From Trichobilharzia szidati (lineage: Eukaryota; Platyhelminthes; Trematoda; Strigeidida; Schistosomatidae): a DNA stretch of 64,000 nt. Position numbers and translations under genes: made by a program. Below, piece by piece: positions 41,201 through 52,652 of the stretch. The notes under the pieces are model-generated. The model was not told where the DNA came from. It did not search any database and saw only the letters and a list, made by a program, of their open reading frames with translations. The stretch covers positions 12,694,354 to 12,758,353 of the forward strand of contig OX235272.1 of NCBI GenBank assembly GCA_944472155.2, in the 5' to 3' direction. The stretch's first letter is position 1, and each line of letters begins with the position of its first letter.

Positions 41201-42312
41201 CGACGCTACGTAAATAACATCGCCCAGCAGAGCATAGAAAATATCAGTCTAATCTCTCCACTTCAACTTCATTGACTCTAAAAAAATGTCTTCGGTGGCA
41301 TCCACCGTGAATTATTTCACACTGAAACTGCTTCTACACTACGAAAAGAAGCAAAAACATTTATAAACCTCATTCAGTAGCTATATGGTAATACCATACA
41401 TATTCCAGTGATTTAGAAGGGAAAATTTAGCGACTTTACAAGATTTTAGGAAATCTGGACATTGCAGATAATCTATCAAATGTCACATCGACTCGAAGAC
41501 TTGTGGGCGAAGCCAACAAACTGGCTGAGGAAGAAGCAGTCAGCAATCCAGTTGCATATAGAGAAGATGGAGGTGATGAAGATAACCAACCAACAACGAC
41601 GACAACAACGCCAACCAGCGCACCAATCACCATCAACGCAGGAGATTTAACAGAGGTAACTTCCTTCACTTATCCAACCAGGAAACATCGTTTCAACTAC
41701 AGGCCAGCGGAATGCATGGAGATGTCAAAGTCAGTCAGAATTGGAAGGGTAAGATACTCTTTCAACAACCTAAAACCAGTTTGGAAATCTTCTGCACTCA
41801 ACCAGCATTAACAAAAAGATTCGGATTTCCATCACAAATGTGAAGTCAGTTAGTGCTTCTATGCGGGTCGGAGACTTGCACTGCGTGTCACGAAGAAGGT
41901 TTCCAACAAGTTACAGATATTTATCAACAGCTGACCACTTCGTTGGCTACATACTGAAGTTCAAATGACCGGTTAGGAAGAATTAGCAGCAAGAAAGTCT
42001 GGCTAGGAACAAACAAACAGGCGGAAGCCTATTGCTCAACATACATGTAGGAGAAAAATGGAGATGGATTGGGTAAACTCTGAGAAAGTCGTCGAATGAC
42101 ATCCCGCACCAGGTCGTCGTTTTAGTGGAACCCCAATGGAAAACGAGGAGTGGGTTGTCGGTGCGTAGGTATCATGGAGAAGATCGTGTGATTCGGAGGA
42201 GATGAGAGACTATGAGCAGTCGTGCACCCAGCTGAATTAGATAACACCGGAATCCAGAAAGTGGATATGTGTAGTTGAAGTCATGTGTTCCACTTGGAAC
42301 CCAAAAGAATAA
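41201..42312 (+). mobile_element. RTE-like remnant (+), older subfamily
   Basis: Decayed RT palm near 41230-41400 (cattgactctaaaaaaatgt, gtggcatccaccgtgaatta), the SHRLEDLWAKPTNWL frame near 41480, EEAVSNPVAYREDGGDEDNQ-type frames, SFTYPTRKHRFNYRP near 41660, RIGRVRYSFNNLKPVWKSSA near 41738-41797, and an end gttccacttggaacccaaaa. About 41725-42312 is closely repeated at 48357-48945. Confidence 0.7.
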
Positions 42313-42665
42313 TAAGGAGAATAAAAAGAAGAAACCATTAGGCTCAACCAATCTCTAAATCATATGATCGGACACAGTAACTTCAAGAAACTGATTTCCT
42401 AATAATTTTGTAATACGTTTTTTTTGATTGCCTTGATTGCCAAATGGGAAATACTCTTGAAAGATTTTGAAGTTTCAATAGAGGTTGCTGGCTTCACGTC
42501 CAACCTTCCTTCCCTTTTTTCCGTACTGACCACCGATGAATAAACTCGACTACGTTTAAGAGTGTCTCGGCTGTAAGTCGAACTTTGGCCACTTGCGCCT
42601 CATCAGTGAGCATTTCACCACAGAAGCATCGATGCACAATGTCATCTACTAAGCCCACTGTTCGA
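42313..42665. repeat. Repeat block shared with 48946-49262
   Basis: ccattaggctcaaccaatct, gaaatactcttgaaagattt, accaccgatgaataaactcg and tcatcagtgagcatttcacc recur in order at 48970-49262. Together with the preceding RTE remnant this makes a ~0.9-kb duplicated unit. The other strand of 42494-42682 encodes LLTDEAQVAKVRLTAETLLN-like sequence, also found at 49033-49248. Confidence 0.75.
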
Positions 42666-43165
42666 CTGGGAACGAAAATCAATAAAAAATAAAAACAGCT
42701 GAGTCGATTACAATCCAGTTATCATTTTATTAACCTCCAATATCTCGTACCAATATTTTCAGTCTATATGCTTAGCTTAGCATCTGCTGTCTTGCTGTGA
42801 TGACTGTACATTTGTTGCATACAAAGGTCTTTTTGTGTCAGTGGCTACACTTCAACACATGAATACGAGTTATGAAATCGGCACTGTACACTTTTCTTTT
42901 ACTGGATTTTATAATAGACAGTATAAAATCATTCAAATGCAAAAATACGTTTCACAAATTTATTTTTTCTATAAGATGCGGCTTATTTATCTGCTGGTTG
43001 AATCTCACTGAGGTTTTACTCAGTTGATTTGTCTCCACAAAGAAGTCATTCAGTCCATACACAAACACACTTGAAATTATTAATGCAAGACAATGAACAC
43101 GTCGAAAATGAGGGATTTCAAGCGTTCAAATTTCTTCAGCACCTGACGATATTATTCATCTTAAA
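42666..43165. other. Unassigned sequence
   Basis: Divergence from 49262 onward begins at about 42640. Nothing recognised. Confidence 0.3.
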
Positions 43166-43169
43166 ACTA

Positions 43170-43292
43170 CTACTACTAATAATAATTCCCTTTATCCCAA
43201 ACCAGAATTTGTGATACAGCGTGGAATTCTCAGTATTTGCTGCAGCATCGCATTTGATTTAATCAATAACACGAATACATTATATGGTATAG
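43170..43292 (-). mobile_element. Older CR1-like 3' end (-)
   Basis: aataattccctttatcccaa, gtgatacagcgtggaattct, cagtatttg: inverted CR1 end, next to a second, better one. Confidence 0.6.
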
Positions 43293-43384
43293 ACAACCAA
43301 AATAATAATAATACTACTTTATTCCAAAAACAGTACAGAATGGAATTCTCAGTATTTGTCACAATATGGCATCTGATTTACTCG

Positions 43385-43415
43385 AAATACAAATAGAATT
43401 AAAAATTAAAACAAA
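43385..43415 (+). repeat. Target-site duplication, left (31 bp, RTE in CR1)
   Basis: Starts aaatacaaatagaatt and ends taaaacaaa; identical to 44454-44484. Confidence 0.85.
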
Positions 43416-44453
43416 TTTATTATTATTATTATTGTTCCCTTGGGTTCCTAGTGGAACATAGGGCTTCAACTACACGTCTCCACTTGCTTCTGTCTTCTGC
43501 TGTACTTTTCACTTGCGTCCATGTTATTCCATACTGTTTCATCTCCTCCTCACATGATCTCCTCCATGTCACCCTTGCACTGACGTCACACTCGCCGCTT
43601 CCCTTTCGGGTTCCACTCGAGCTATGGCCTGACGCGCGATGTCACCCAGCGAGTGGCCTCCTCAGCGAGTGAGTGTCCAATCCATCTCCACTTCCTCCTG
43701 CATATTTGTTGGGCGATTGCTTCCTGTTTCGTTTGTTCCCATAGCTTCTTGTTTGTGATTCTTTCCGGCCATCTAATCTTCAGTATGGAGCGAAGACAGT
43801 TGTTGATAAAGGTCTGCAACCTTTTGAAAATATTCTTGGTGACCCGCCAAGTTTCTGATCCGTAAAGCAAAACTGACTTCACGTTTGTATTGAAAATCCG
43901 AATTTTGTTGTTGATGGTGAGTGACGAAGATTTCCAGATTGGTTTCAGGTTGATGAATGTGTTTCTCGCCTTCCCGATTCTCCATTTGACATCCTCGTCC
44001 GTTCTACCTGCCTGTAGTTGAGACAATGCTCGCTAGATAAGTGAAAGAAGCAACCTCTTTCAAATCCCTCCCGTTGATGGTGATTGGCACTGGATGTTGT
44101 TGCTGTTGTTGGTTGGTTATTTTCATAACCTCCGTCTTGTCTGTGTTCACCTGGAGTCAGTCCTGTCTTCTCTGGCTGCTTCTTCGACCAGTTTGTCGGT
44201 TTTCGCTTGTAGGTCTTCGATTTTCTGTGACATCAAACATAAATCATCCACACGCAAAATCCAGGTCTTCTAGGTTCTTCATGTGGGTCCAGGCTATCAC
44301 TGTCTTCTCGTTTCCCACTGTCTGACGCATAATCCAGTCCAGTCCACCACAATTAGGAATATCATTGGTGATAGGCTAGCACCGTTGTCTGAATCCTGTG
44401 TTTACTCCAAACGCTTCGCTGAGTTTTCCGTTGTGGATCACTTGACATGTGCA
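43416..44453 (-). mobile_element. RTE-like copy (-), least frameshifted, 31-bp target-site duplication
   Basis: 43622-44026 is open for 134 codons: SQLQAGRTDEDVKWRIGKAR, NTFINLKPIWKSSSL, KIRIFNTNVKSVLLYGSETW, RVTKNIFKRLQTFINNCLRS, ILKIRWPERITNKKLWEQTK and QICRRKWRWIGHSLAEEATR. LYGSETW and the RWxGH motif are standard for RTE RTs. The copies at 0.2, 26.4, 38.5 and 58.7 kb carry extra 3-4 bp duplications where this one is in frame. The copy is 5'-truncated at 44453. The 3' end carries (ATT)n at 43416-43435. Confidence 0.9.
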
Positions 44454-44484
44454 AAATACAAATAGAATTAAAAATTAAAACAAA
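44454..44484 (+). repeat. Target-site duplication, right (31 bp)
   Basis: See 43385-43415. Confidence 0.85.
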
Positions 44485-45665
44485 ATTAATCGGAGGAATT
44501 TGTCCATATTTACGATATAAAGTCAAAAATATTCGAAGCATGAATTGAAATTATTAAATATACTAATAATAATAACAGTGAGTTTGCTTCAAATGGTATT
44601 GTCGATTCAGTTTGGAAACTTTAGCATGTTATAGATTATTGGATCTAATGTTCTGTTGATATAGTGTAGTGAGGGGAAACATAAAATTAACAGTTATAAT
44701 ACAGCTCAAATTATGTCCACACTTATGAAAAAAAATAAACAAAACGAAAAAACTGAGAGGATTATGAATATAAGAAGTAAAATAACAATAAAGTTTGATG
44801 CTGTAAGGGTGGAGGAAATGGTTTATTTAGTGGTGCAAAGAAGGTTAGTTAGTTCATTTCTGACACTATTTTCATCACATAAAGTATGTGCCACCAAATA
44901 TGGTAAAGTGGAATTTTTATACTTAGACGTAGGTGCATAAATTCTTCTGAAATGACTTCTTGTTTTACCTGAGGAGACACAAGGTTGGAGCTGCGGGTAG
45001 AGTGGGTGCTCAGAGTCTGACAAAATTCCTCTAGCGAATCTGTTGCATGACATCAAATGCCTATCGGTGACAATGTCAACGATATGGCCCAATGGGACAC
45101 CACTCGTCCTACTCACAGACAGTCTTCAGAGTTCTACGAAGTATGACATAGTCCTTTTCAAGCGATACAGGAAAGAATAAGCAGGGGTGAACAGTAAAGA
45201 AGAATAGGTAAGATGCACGAGTTGACAAAATGTAAGAGGAGGGTTGGTTGAATTATGCCTGAGTGCCTTAACTGCTTATTATAAAAAGTCAGACGAAATA
45301 TTCTTTTAGAAATCGCTAAGACATGGGAGGACCAGGATGGGTCAGAAGAAAGAATTAATCCAAGATACTTAACTTCAGACTTGGTTACTATATCAGTACC
45401 ATCAATTTTGCAAGGGTCATAGGAACCAACAGCTTCATTTAACTTTCGTTTACATCGGAAACTGAAATTAACAGTCTGACATTTGGAGGGATTTAGTTTA
45501 AGGCCGTTAGACGAAGACCATTTGCTAACTCCTGATAGAAAGCTATTCATCTTAGTACAGTCAAGCTGGGAGTTAACAGACATTGAAATAGTTAGATCAT
45601 CGGCATACTTAACAAATGAAATGATTTTAATTTTAGCTGACCATGTGATAGTTTACCACGCATTT

Positions 45666-46004
45666 TAAGTTTCCTGTAATTTTACCTGCTTACGTAAAGG
45701 TATAACGATTAAAAAAAATAAAGTTGGATTATAAAATTTTTAACAATGAACTAGAATTATTTATTGATTTATATTTTAAATGATTGGCTCACTATTGATT
45801 ATTTCATTTCCTGACTGATACTGCTTCAACACTGACTATTTGACTATTTCTAAATTACACAGTTAAAATAATGTTTCTCAATACCGTGTAAATCACTTAC
45901 TGAATAGTATTCAATATAGTTGTCTAACCTGTATACACTAACGGATCTTTATCTATCGAATGTTTAGTATATTATCACACAAAACTAAGTGTGATCTGAT
46001 TTTA
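45666..46004. other. Unassigned AT-rich sequence
   Basis: No supported feature. Confidence 0.3.
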
Positions 46005-46775
46005 GTATTCCCTTGGATTCCAGTTACGTCAGCGGTATATCTCTAGTTCCCTCTGTTCCTTTCAGGTTCCTTCAAATGATTCCACTATTGTCTATGAGCT
46101 TTCATCTCCTCCTCCCCCTCCTCCTCCTTACACGATCTCCTCCACATCACACTCAGATCTATATCCAACTCATAGTTCCCTATTTTACTGTTCCACTCGA
46201 GGTCGTGATCTCCTCAGCAATATAAATAACAGTCCATTCCCACTTCCTTCTGAATATTTGTTGGGTGATAAGCTGTTGGCTAGGTTGCCTATTGCCTGAC
46301 ATATTTCTTTGCTGCAATATCCTTTCCCACCATCCATCTGGTCTTCATTATCCAGTGAAAGCATTCATTGATAACAGAGAGTCTGCGATAGACTGTTAAA
46401 ACAAAAGGCTTTTGCGTGATGCTCGTGCCAAATCTCTGAACTAAACTATGTGGAAGCACTGACTTTACATTAATATTCGAAACTTGAATGTAATAGGTCT
46501 CCACGGTGATTTAAGAGTAATCAACCTGTGTTTTACCTTTCCGTTATAATGGTTGCCTCCGATAGCCTGATCTGTTCAGCTTGCAGTTGAAACAGTGCTA
46601 CACACAGGTCAAATAAGTGAAAGAGACTACTTACTCCCTTAAGATTTCGTCTATTGATGGTAATTGCTACTTGTCATTTATTTTGTCTGAGTATCTTTAT
46701 CACTTTGACTTTCTCTACGTTTGCTCGAAGTTCCTTCATTCACTGCCTCGTGAGTCACTCACCATGTGCCCAGTG
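46005..46775 (-). mobile_element. RTE-like remnant (-), old
   Basis: attcccttggattccagtta, gagctttcatctcctcctcc, cacgatctcctccacatcac, cattcccacttccttctgaa follow the family order on the - strand. The region 46290-46500 has thumb remnants. Highly diverged. Confidence 0.55.
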
Positions 46776-46990
46776 CTACTGATAAAATTTATCAGTATTA
46801 TTTAAAGAGACGTTCATCGACCTCATCAAATACATCAAATAGCAGGGGCAGATACATTTGATTTCAGAGAAGGCAAATGATACAGCGTTGTTGAGATACA
46901 TGGGAGACATGAAATAAAACACAAAGAAACACAATATATATGAAGGAAGTTCAGAAGTACTACAACACGAAGATCTGTGCAAATGATAAG
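46776..46990 (-). repeat. Diverged repeat resembling 17242-17500
   Basis: See 17181-17520: same blocks in the same order, with a similar position downstream of an RTE remnant on the - strand. Confidence 0.4.
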
Positions 46991-47320
46991 TTGAAGATAA
47001 GGCGTGAAAAATTTTGGTTAGAAAGAGATACCAATTTCCAAATACAAATATTCTTCTTACCAAGCCTTTCGTTTTCTACCATCTCAATTATACTCCACTA
47101 AAAATGTGTATCTATTGGTATTCACGTAAAATATCTCTGAAGTTATGAAGTGGTTCATGCTGCCTTCGAAATTCAAGCGTGTTTTACTTAGTTGACGTGA
47201 AGATTTATATGTAGGACTACAATTCATGGGCGATCGATATACCAAGTGAGATAATTACGAGGAAATTAAGGAAATCAGTTCAAAGAACTTTTAATGCTGG
47301 CGACCTACACGTATTATTCT
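46991..47320. other. Unassigned sequence
   Basis: Nothing recognised. Confidence 0.3.
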
Positions 47321-47324
47321 CTAC

Positions 47325-47985
47325 ACCACTACCGATGGTGCTACCTCGAGACTGAAAGATGAAGTACCTAGACTAGCCACTTCAAATTGTATCTATCAAT
47401 TCAACTGCGCTTGTGGTGTAGCGAGTTATATTGGCCGTTGCTCTAGGAAGTTGATTTCTCGTGCTCACTCGAGAACATATCCCACTGTGGCTAAGTAAAG
47501 GTGTAGTTAAAACTATTAACAGGTCGATATTGGACCATCTGGTGCAAACCGGTCACAAAGACAACCAGCGTAGAAGAATCCTTCTCTATCATCATCTACA
47601 GGGAGCCTAATAAATTACCAAAATCATGGAAGCACTGCATGCTCCAAACACCAGAGGCTATTGCAATTCGCCTCAAACAACCAGTGCTCTGTGTTCAAAA
47701 GAAACAAGTTCAGCCAGCCCCTACTACTGCCCTGGCAGGCCTTCAGTAGAAACTATAAACTCATGGATTTGTACTATTATCTTTCATAATTCTTCTGACA
47801 TTCAGCTTATTTTATGTTGATGCTGTTCAGCTGTAATCTATCAATATTTTTGATTTGATGTTATTTAAACAGCAACATTAATGTTGTTCATAAGACTAAT
47901 TCATTCATTCATTCGCTATAATGTATATATAATTGTAGAGCCTGATGATGAATTTATCGGAAAGAGTACTCTTTGTTCAGCATCC
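47325..47985 (+). mobile_element. PLE 3' region, sister of 10390-11060
   Basis: accgatggtgctacctcgag, GIY-YIG pieces in shifting frames (SNCIYQFNCACGVASYIGRC near 47383-47440, with YIG intact), RTNTCSKHQRLLQF-like near 47625, PLLLPWQ near 47715 and the terminal repeat. Differs from the 10-kb copy by several 3-4 bp insertions and losses. Confidence 0.75.
47935..47980 (+). ncRNA. Hammerhead-like motif, PLE terminal repeat
   Basis: Helix I gagc/gttc (one G-T); core ctgatga (47942-47948); gga in place of gaa (A13 changed to G); helix III aagag-ta-ctctt. Probably inactive because of the gaa change. Confidence 0.55.
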
Positions 47986-48356
47986 ATTCTTTTGAAGATT
48001 TGTAAATGTTCATACAGTCCCAAACTTTAATTTATTCATAGAACAAAAAGTCACACTGGTATGTCTAATCAAATATACAGATATGGAATGACCCAAAGCC
48101 TAAGTCTTATTCTCTTCTATTCCCACCTTTATGACAATGACAAATTTCACCTTTTCCTAATCATGTTTGTCTGAGTTCTTTTGAAGGAGATATAAACTAA
48201 CTGCATAAATATGATAGATGTCTAGTATTGTTTAATAACTCACGATCTGAATCCAGTTGTCGTGTTAATTCAAAATCTCCATCCTTTTTACCTGATCCTA
48301 AACATCCGTTCTAGTTAGTACTATATCTGAAAATAGTACAATATGGAAGACAGACT
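47986..48356. other. Unassigned sequence
   Basis: No supported feature. Confidence 0.3.
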
Positions 48357-48945
48357 TTGTCAAAGTCAGTCAGAATTGGAAGGGCAAGGTACTCCTTCAC
48401 CAACCTAAAACCAGTTTGGAAATCTTCTGCACTCAACCAGCATAAACAAAAAGATTCGGATTTCCATCACAAATGTGAAGTCAGTTAGTGCTTCTATGCG
48501 GGTCGGAAACTTGCACTGCGTGTTATGAAGAAGGTTTCCAACAAGTTACAGATATATATTTATCAACAGGTGCCCACTTCGCTGGCTCCATAGTGATTTC
48601 AAATGGCCGGTAAGACAGAATTACCAAGAAGAAAGTCTGGCTGGTAACAAACCAACTGACAGTCGATTTCTAAACATATATGTAAAGAGAAATGGAGATG
48701 GATTGGGCATACGTTGAGGAAGTCGTCGAATGACATCCTGCGTCAGGCCATCGTTCGAGTGCAACCCCAATGGAAAACGACGAGTGAGTTGTCGGTGCGA
48801 AGGTATCATAGAGAAGATCGTGTGATTCGGAGGAGATGAGAGACTATGGGCAGTTGTGCACCCAGCTGAATTGGATAACACCGGAATCGAGAAAGTGGAT
48901 GTGTGTAGTTGAAGCCCTGCGTTCCACTCGGAACCCAAAAGAATA
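48357..48945 (+). mobile_element. RTE-like remnant (+), duplicate of 41725-42312
   Basis: caaagtcagtcagaattgga, aacctaaaaccagtttggaa, tgcactcaaccagcat, ggatttccatcacaaatgtg, gttccactcggaacccaaaa. It starts abruptly within the element, at the same subfamily as the 41.2-kb copy. Confidence 0.75.
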
Positions 48946-49262
48946 ATAATAATAATAAAAAGAAGAAGCCATTAAGCTCAACCAATCTCTAAATCATATG
49001 ATCGGACACAGTAACTCCAAGAAACTGATTTCCTAATAATTTTGTAACACGTTTTTTTTGATTGCCTTGAGTGCCAAATGGGAAATACTCTTGAAAGATT
49101 TTGAAGTTTCAATAGAGGTGGGGTTGGTAGCTTCACGTCCAACCATCCCTTTTTGCCGTACTGACCACCGATGAATAAACTCGACTACGTTTAAGAGTGT
49201 CTCGGCTGTAAGTCGAATTTTGGTGACTTGCGCCTCATCAGTGAGCATTTCACCACAGAAGA
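48946..49262. repeat. Repeat block shared with 42313-42665
   Basis: Same order of blocks as there, up to gcatttcaccacagaag. The similarity then stops. Confidence 0.75.
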
Positions 49263-49984
49263 GGATTTTGTTTAGAAGCGGGATGACGAAAACTCCGCAG
49301 TTAAAACAACCAACTCAGAGAACACAACTAATTGCATATATAGTATATTTAATTGTGAATCACCATGCATGTTAGTTACTTTACTGATAAGAATTGAGAC
49401 AAGATTTATTAGTGACAAGCTTATTTAAAACGTAATGATTGATCATCTAGGGTGTAATCAATACCATGCGTCTAGTTCCTAGATCCAGGGCTTCATACGG
49501 CTTGTCTGGGAAGCACCAAACAATATATTCTAACATGTAAAAACAATTAAGTGACATTATGAACTTTTACTGTCTTTGACATACAATAACAGCGGCACAG
49601 TCGTAATTACACAATCAATGCAGTTGACAAGAAGAATATACCAACAACAAAAGAAATAAACAGCATATTCTTTCCAAAGAGTAAATTAATGTCTCAAAGC
49701 TTATCAGTCAATAATCAGTGATTTTTCTCTTTCAGAACTAACCTGGATATCTATTATCCTTAAAATCTAGAAATCTATAGCTAAAATTCCGATCTAGACA
49801 TTTAGAAGACAAAAAGAAAGATTGAACAATGAGTATTCTTTTCGATAACTTCCTTACCTGATACCACAGTTAATTATACATCATAATAAAAACTGAAAAC
49901 ACTGATACCTTTTTGAACGGAAATATTTAGTTGATAAGATCAATAGAAATACAGTTCAAAAGCAGTTATATTGGGCAGGTACAT
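49263..49984. other. Unassigned sequence
   Basis: No recognised gene or repeat. 49288-49330 (gacgaaaactccgcagtta, aaccaactcagagaacacaa) resembles the foldback element arm, so an old fragment of that family may be here. Confidence 0.35.
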
Positions 49985-51300
49985 TCAGGCATGTTCACCG
50001 CTAGACTTCATTTAAAAATCCTCTGCTGTACTCAAAGAAGCCGGTGTCCCCCAAGGTGCTGTACTCTCCCCACTTCTCTTTTCTTTCGTTCTACATGACT
50101 TACCATCTTCAAATGACATTAATTTTGTCAAATACGCTGACGAACTGACTGTATCTTTGCCGGTCAAATGTCGAAGCGACTGCTCTCAACTTAATGGATT
50201 TCTGTCAGAAATCAGCCAGTGGTCAAAGGAAAAGAGTCTTACCTTAACATCCTTCAAATGACCAACAGTGAATTTCATCTTCAAGCATGAATCCGACCTA
50301 AACAAACTGGTTGGCTCTCACGAGGTATGCAAAATAGATGGCACTGAAATAGAAACCAAGTCGGAAATTGAATACCTAGGCGTCATTCTATCTGCTGATC
50401 TCTCCTCGTCGTCTCAAATCTCGGCGATTTCCAAGAAAATATTCCGTCTCACCTTCTACATCAAGAAGTTAAGACGAATGTCTGGTATAACCCAACCCAA
50501 CCCTTACTCCTACAATTCGTTAATTCTCGCATTCTGCCTATTCTGCCTATTCTCTATTGTTCCCCCTTCCCCTTAGTTTTTCCCGGGCTACTGAAGAAAG
50601 ACTATAACATCATATTACGCAGGATGTTAAAGGTTGTCAGCAGGGTGAGCAACGTGCCACTTAACCAGCTTGCTAATATTCTCGTTGACAGGCACATGGA
50701 CTCATATGAAATATGGGCCCAAACCATTTGATCTAACTCACACCATCCTCTTCACTCACAACTCTCCCTTTGCATAAATCTCATCAGGCAAAACCAGAAG
50801 CCTATATAGAAAACTATATGCTCGAACCAGCAAGTACAAAAACTCAACCATACCCTACTTAGCTCGTGTTCTGTGTGATAAAGAAAGCATTATACGTGAC
50901 ACCTATAATTCACTGAATAGTCAGTGGGACAACTGGACCTCGTCTTTCCAACTCATACAATGTATAGTTACAACATTTTCTTTCTTTCTTTTCCTTTTCT
51001 CTCTCTTTTTCTCTTCTTTTTCCGTTATGTGCTGCTTTGTTTCTTTCTCTCGCTTATGCCAGTAAATATGCTAGAATCTACTTTTCTAACACCTTCAAAC
51101 ACTCTGTTCAACTTTGGCTTTGTTACCGACATTCCAATATGTTGTTGTCATAATGAACTGAGATTTCCTTGATCTATGTAGAATTCCATTTATTGTTAAT
51201 GTACTAACTGGATGCAATACTGTAGTAGAAAAAATGCTGAGAATTTCATTCTGTATCACAAGTACTGTTTTGGAATAAAGCAAATTATTACAATTATTAT
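49985..51300 (+). mobile_element. CR1-like copy (+), 5'-truncated
   Basis: EAGVPQGAVLSPLLFSFVLH (50035-50098), FVKYADELTVSLPVKC (50128-50170, with ADE in place of ADD), ISQWSKEKSLTLTS, VCKIDGTEIETKSEIEYLG (50325-50380), ISKKIFRLTFYIKKLRRM (50425-50480), later KTRSLYRKLYARTSKYKNST. 3' end ggaataaagcaaattattac near 51271-51290. The changed YADD would abolish RT activity. Close relative of the 35-kb copy. Confidence 0.85.
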
Positions 51301-51590
51301 TAACATTCCGCATAGTTAAAACAAGGGAAAAACATAGTTTTCTCGTAACTCTATTTTAACATACCATCGACATAATGAGCATAGATAGACTGGATGTCAA
51401 GAAGATTGTATAAAGTTTTATACCGTTATCCAACGAATCTTGATTTTGCCCTATGAGTTCCACCGTTGGTCAGCATTACTTGATTATGATAAAAGCTCAC
51501 AATTTTTTTCCGATTAAAGCCTTTTACAAGCCATCATTGTTTTAATTATTGTATAAATCTTTTAAAAATTTATTTGATGTTCAATTTAAT
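51301..51590. other. Unassigned AT-rich sequence
   Basis: Nothing recognised between the CR1 tail and the foldback element. Confidence 0.3.
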
Positions 51591-51602
51591 ATTATGGTTT
51601 TA
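51591..51602 (+). repeat. Left target-site duplication of foldback element 2
   Basis: attatggtttta; right copy attacggtttta at 52641-52652 (one mismatch). Confidence 0.7.
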
Positions 51603-52640
51603 AAATAATAGAGAAGATTTGTAGCTCAGGTGGATGATTTGCAATTAATAGTGTTCTCTGAGCTGGTTGGTTTAGTTGCGAAACGTTCGTCGTCCTTCTG
51701 GACAACATCCCCTTTCAGCACAATGTTTACCTTAAAGTGAAATGATTTAAATTTCTTCATGAGTGGTGATAGAATTGCGTCTCCCGGTAACCATCTTTAC
51801 ATATGTATTGACCATTTTCTATTGACTTGGATTTTGCACTTGCTGCTCACCTGATTTACTTATTATTAGTTGGTATATTTCGTCTATATTAACTTGTTTG
51901 TTAATTGCATTTTTTTCTCTTCAATACCAGGCTTCTAGGAATTCCCTGACTGCACTTTTGGTGCTTCCTCAGCTTAAGATTTTCATATTATCCCAATCAA
52001 ACTGATGTCCATAATTGTCTATATGCATTGATACTAAAGAATACATATCGCGTCTTTTCACAGCTGATTTGTGTTCCTGGATTTTAATTCGAAGGAGACG
52101 CCCACTTTGGCCGATGTAATGCTTGTTGCACTTGACACAATTTATTTTGTAAATAGTATTAATTTTATCTCCTTTTTCTGTCGGATCTTTCGGTTTGCAC
52201 TATGTCGAATTAAGTGATTTGACTGGCTTGTGTGCTAAGTCTATTTCAAACGGTTTGAATATCCTAACTGTTATTTCAGAGATATTTCTCATGCATGGTA
52301 GAATGAATTTTTTTTTGGTCTTTGATGATGGTTCTTTGTTGGTGTTTTGATTCGACTCAGACGAAAATGCAATTAATAAACAAGTTGATATAGACGAAAT
52401 ATATATCAACTCATAAAAAGTAAATCAGGTGACCAGAAAGTTTAAAATCCAGTTCAATTGGAAATGGTCAATACATATGTAAAGATGGTTACCGGGAGAC
52501 GCAATTTTATCACCACTCATGAAGAAATTTAAATCATTTCACTTTATGCTAAATATTGCGCTGAAAGGGGATGTTGTCCAGAAGGATGACGAAAGCTCCG
52601 CAACTAAACCAACTAGCTCAAAGAACACTGTTAATTGCAA
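51603..52640 (-). mobile_element. Foldback GIY-YIG element 2 (PLE-B)
   Basis: A ~1.04-kb unit with the same plan as element 1: an extension (agaagatttgtagctcagg, 51611-51637), a left arm of ~260 bp (51638-51895), a central GIY-YIG coding segment on the - strand (about 51925-52200) and a right arm (about 52376-52640) inverted relative to the left at about 92-93% by eye. On the - strand the centre reads TIYKINCVKCNKHYIGQSGR then IKIQEHKSAVKRRDMYS and DNYGHQFDWDN. Flanked by a 12-bp duplication. It diverges strongly from element 1 outside the short extension and the nuclease, so the two inserted independently. Confidence 0.75.
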
Positions 52641-52652
52641 ATTACGGTTTTA
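52641..52652 (+). repeat. Right target-site duplication of foldback element 2
   Basis: attacggtttta; see 51591-51602. Confidence 0.7.

Larger units (their letters stand above)
43293..45665 (-). mobile_element. CR1-like copy (-), interrupted by an RTE
   Basis: 3' end at 43300-43380 (tactttattccaaaaacagt). The RTE at 43416-44453 splits the 3' untranslated region. RT sequence lies between 44823 and 45665: FVKYADDLTIS near 45600 (catalytic YADD), LSGVSKWSSSNGLKLNPSK, CKIDGTDIVTKSEVKYLGLI, SWSSHVLAISKRIFRLTFY (45275-45330), then after frameshifts RRTLK, MSRTSGVPLGHIVDIVTDRH (45060-45116), KTRSHFRRIYAPTSKYKNST and LPYLV. It is a different CR1 subfamily from the 35-kb and 50-kb copies. Non-functional. 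Confidence 0.85.
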
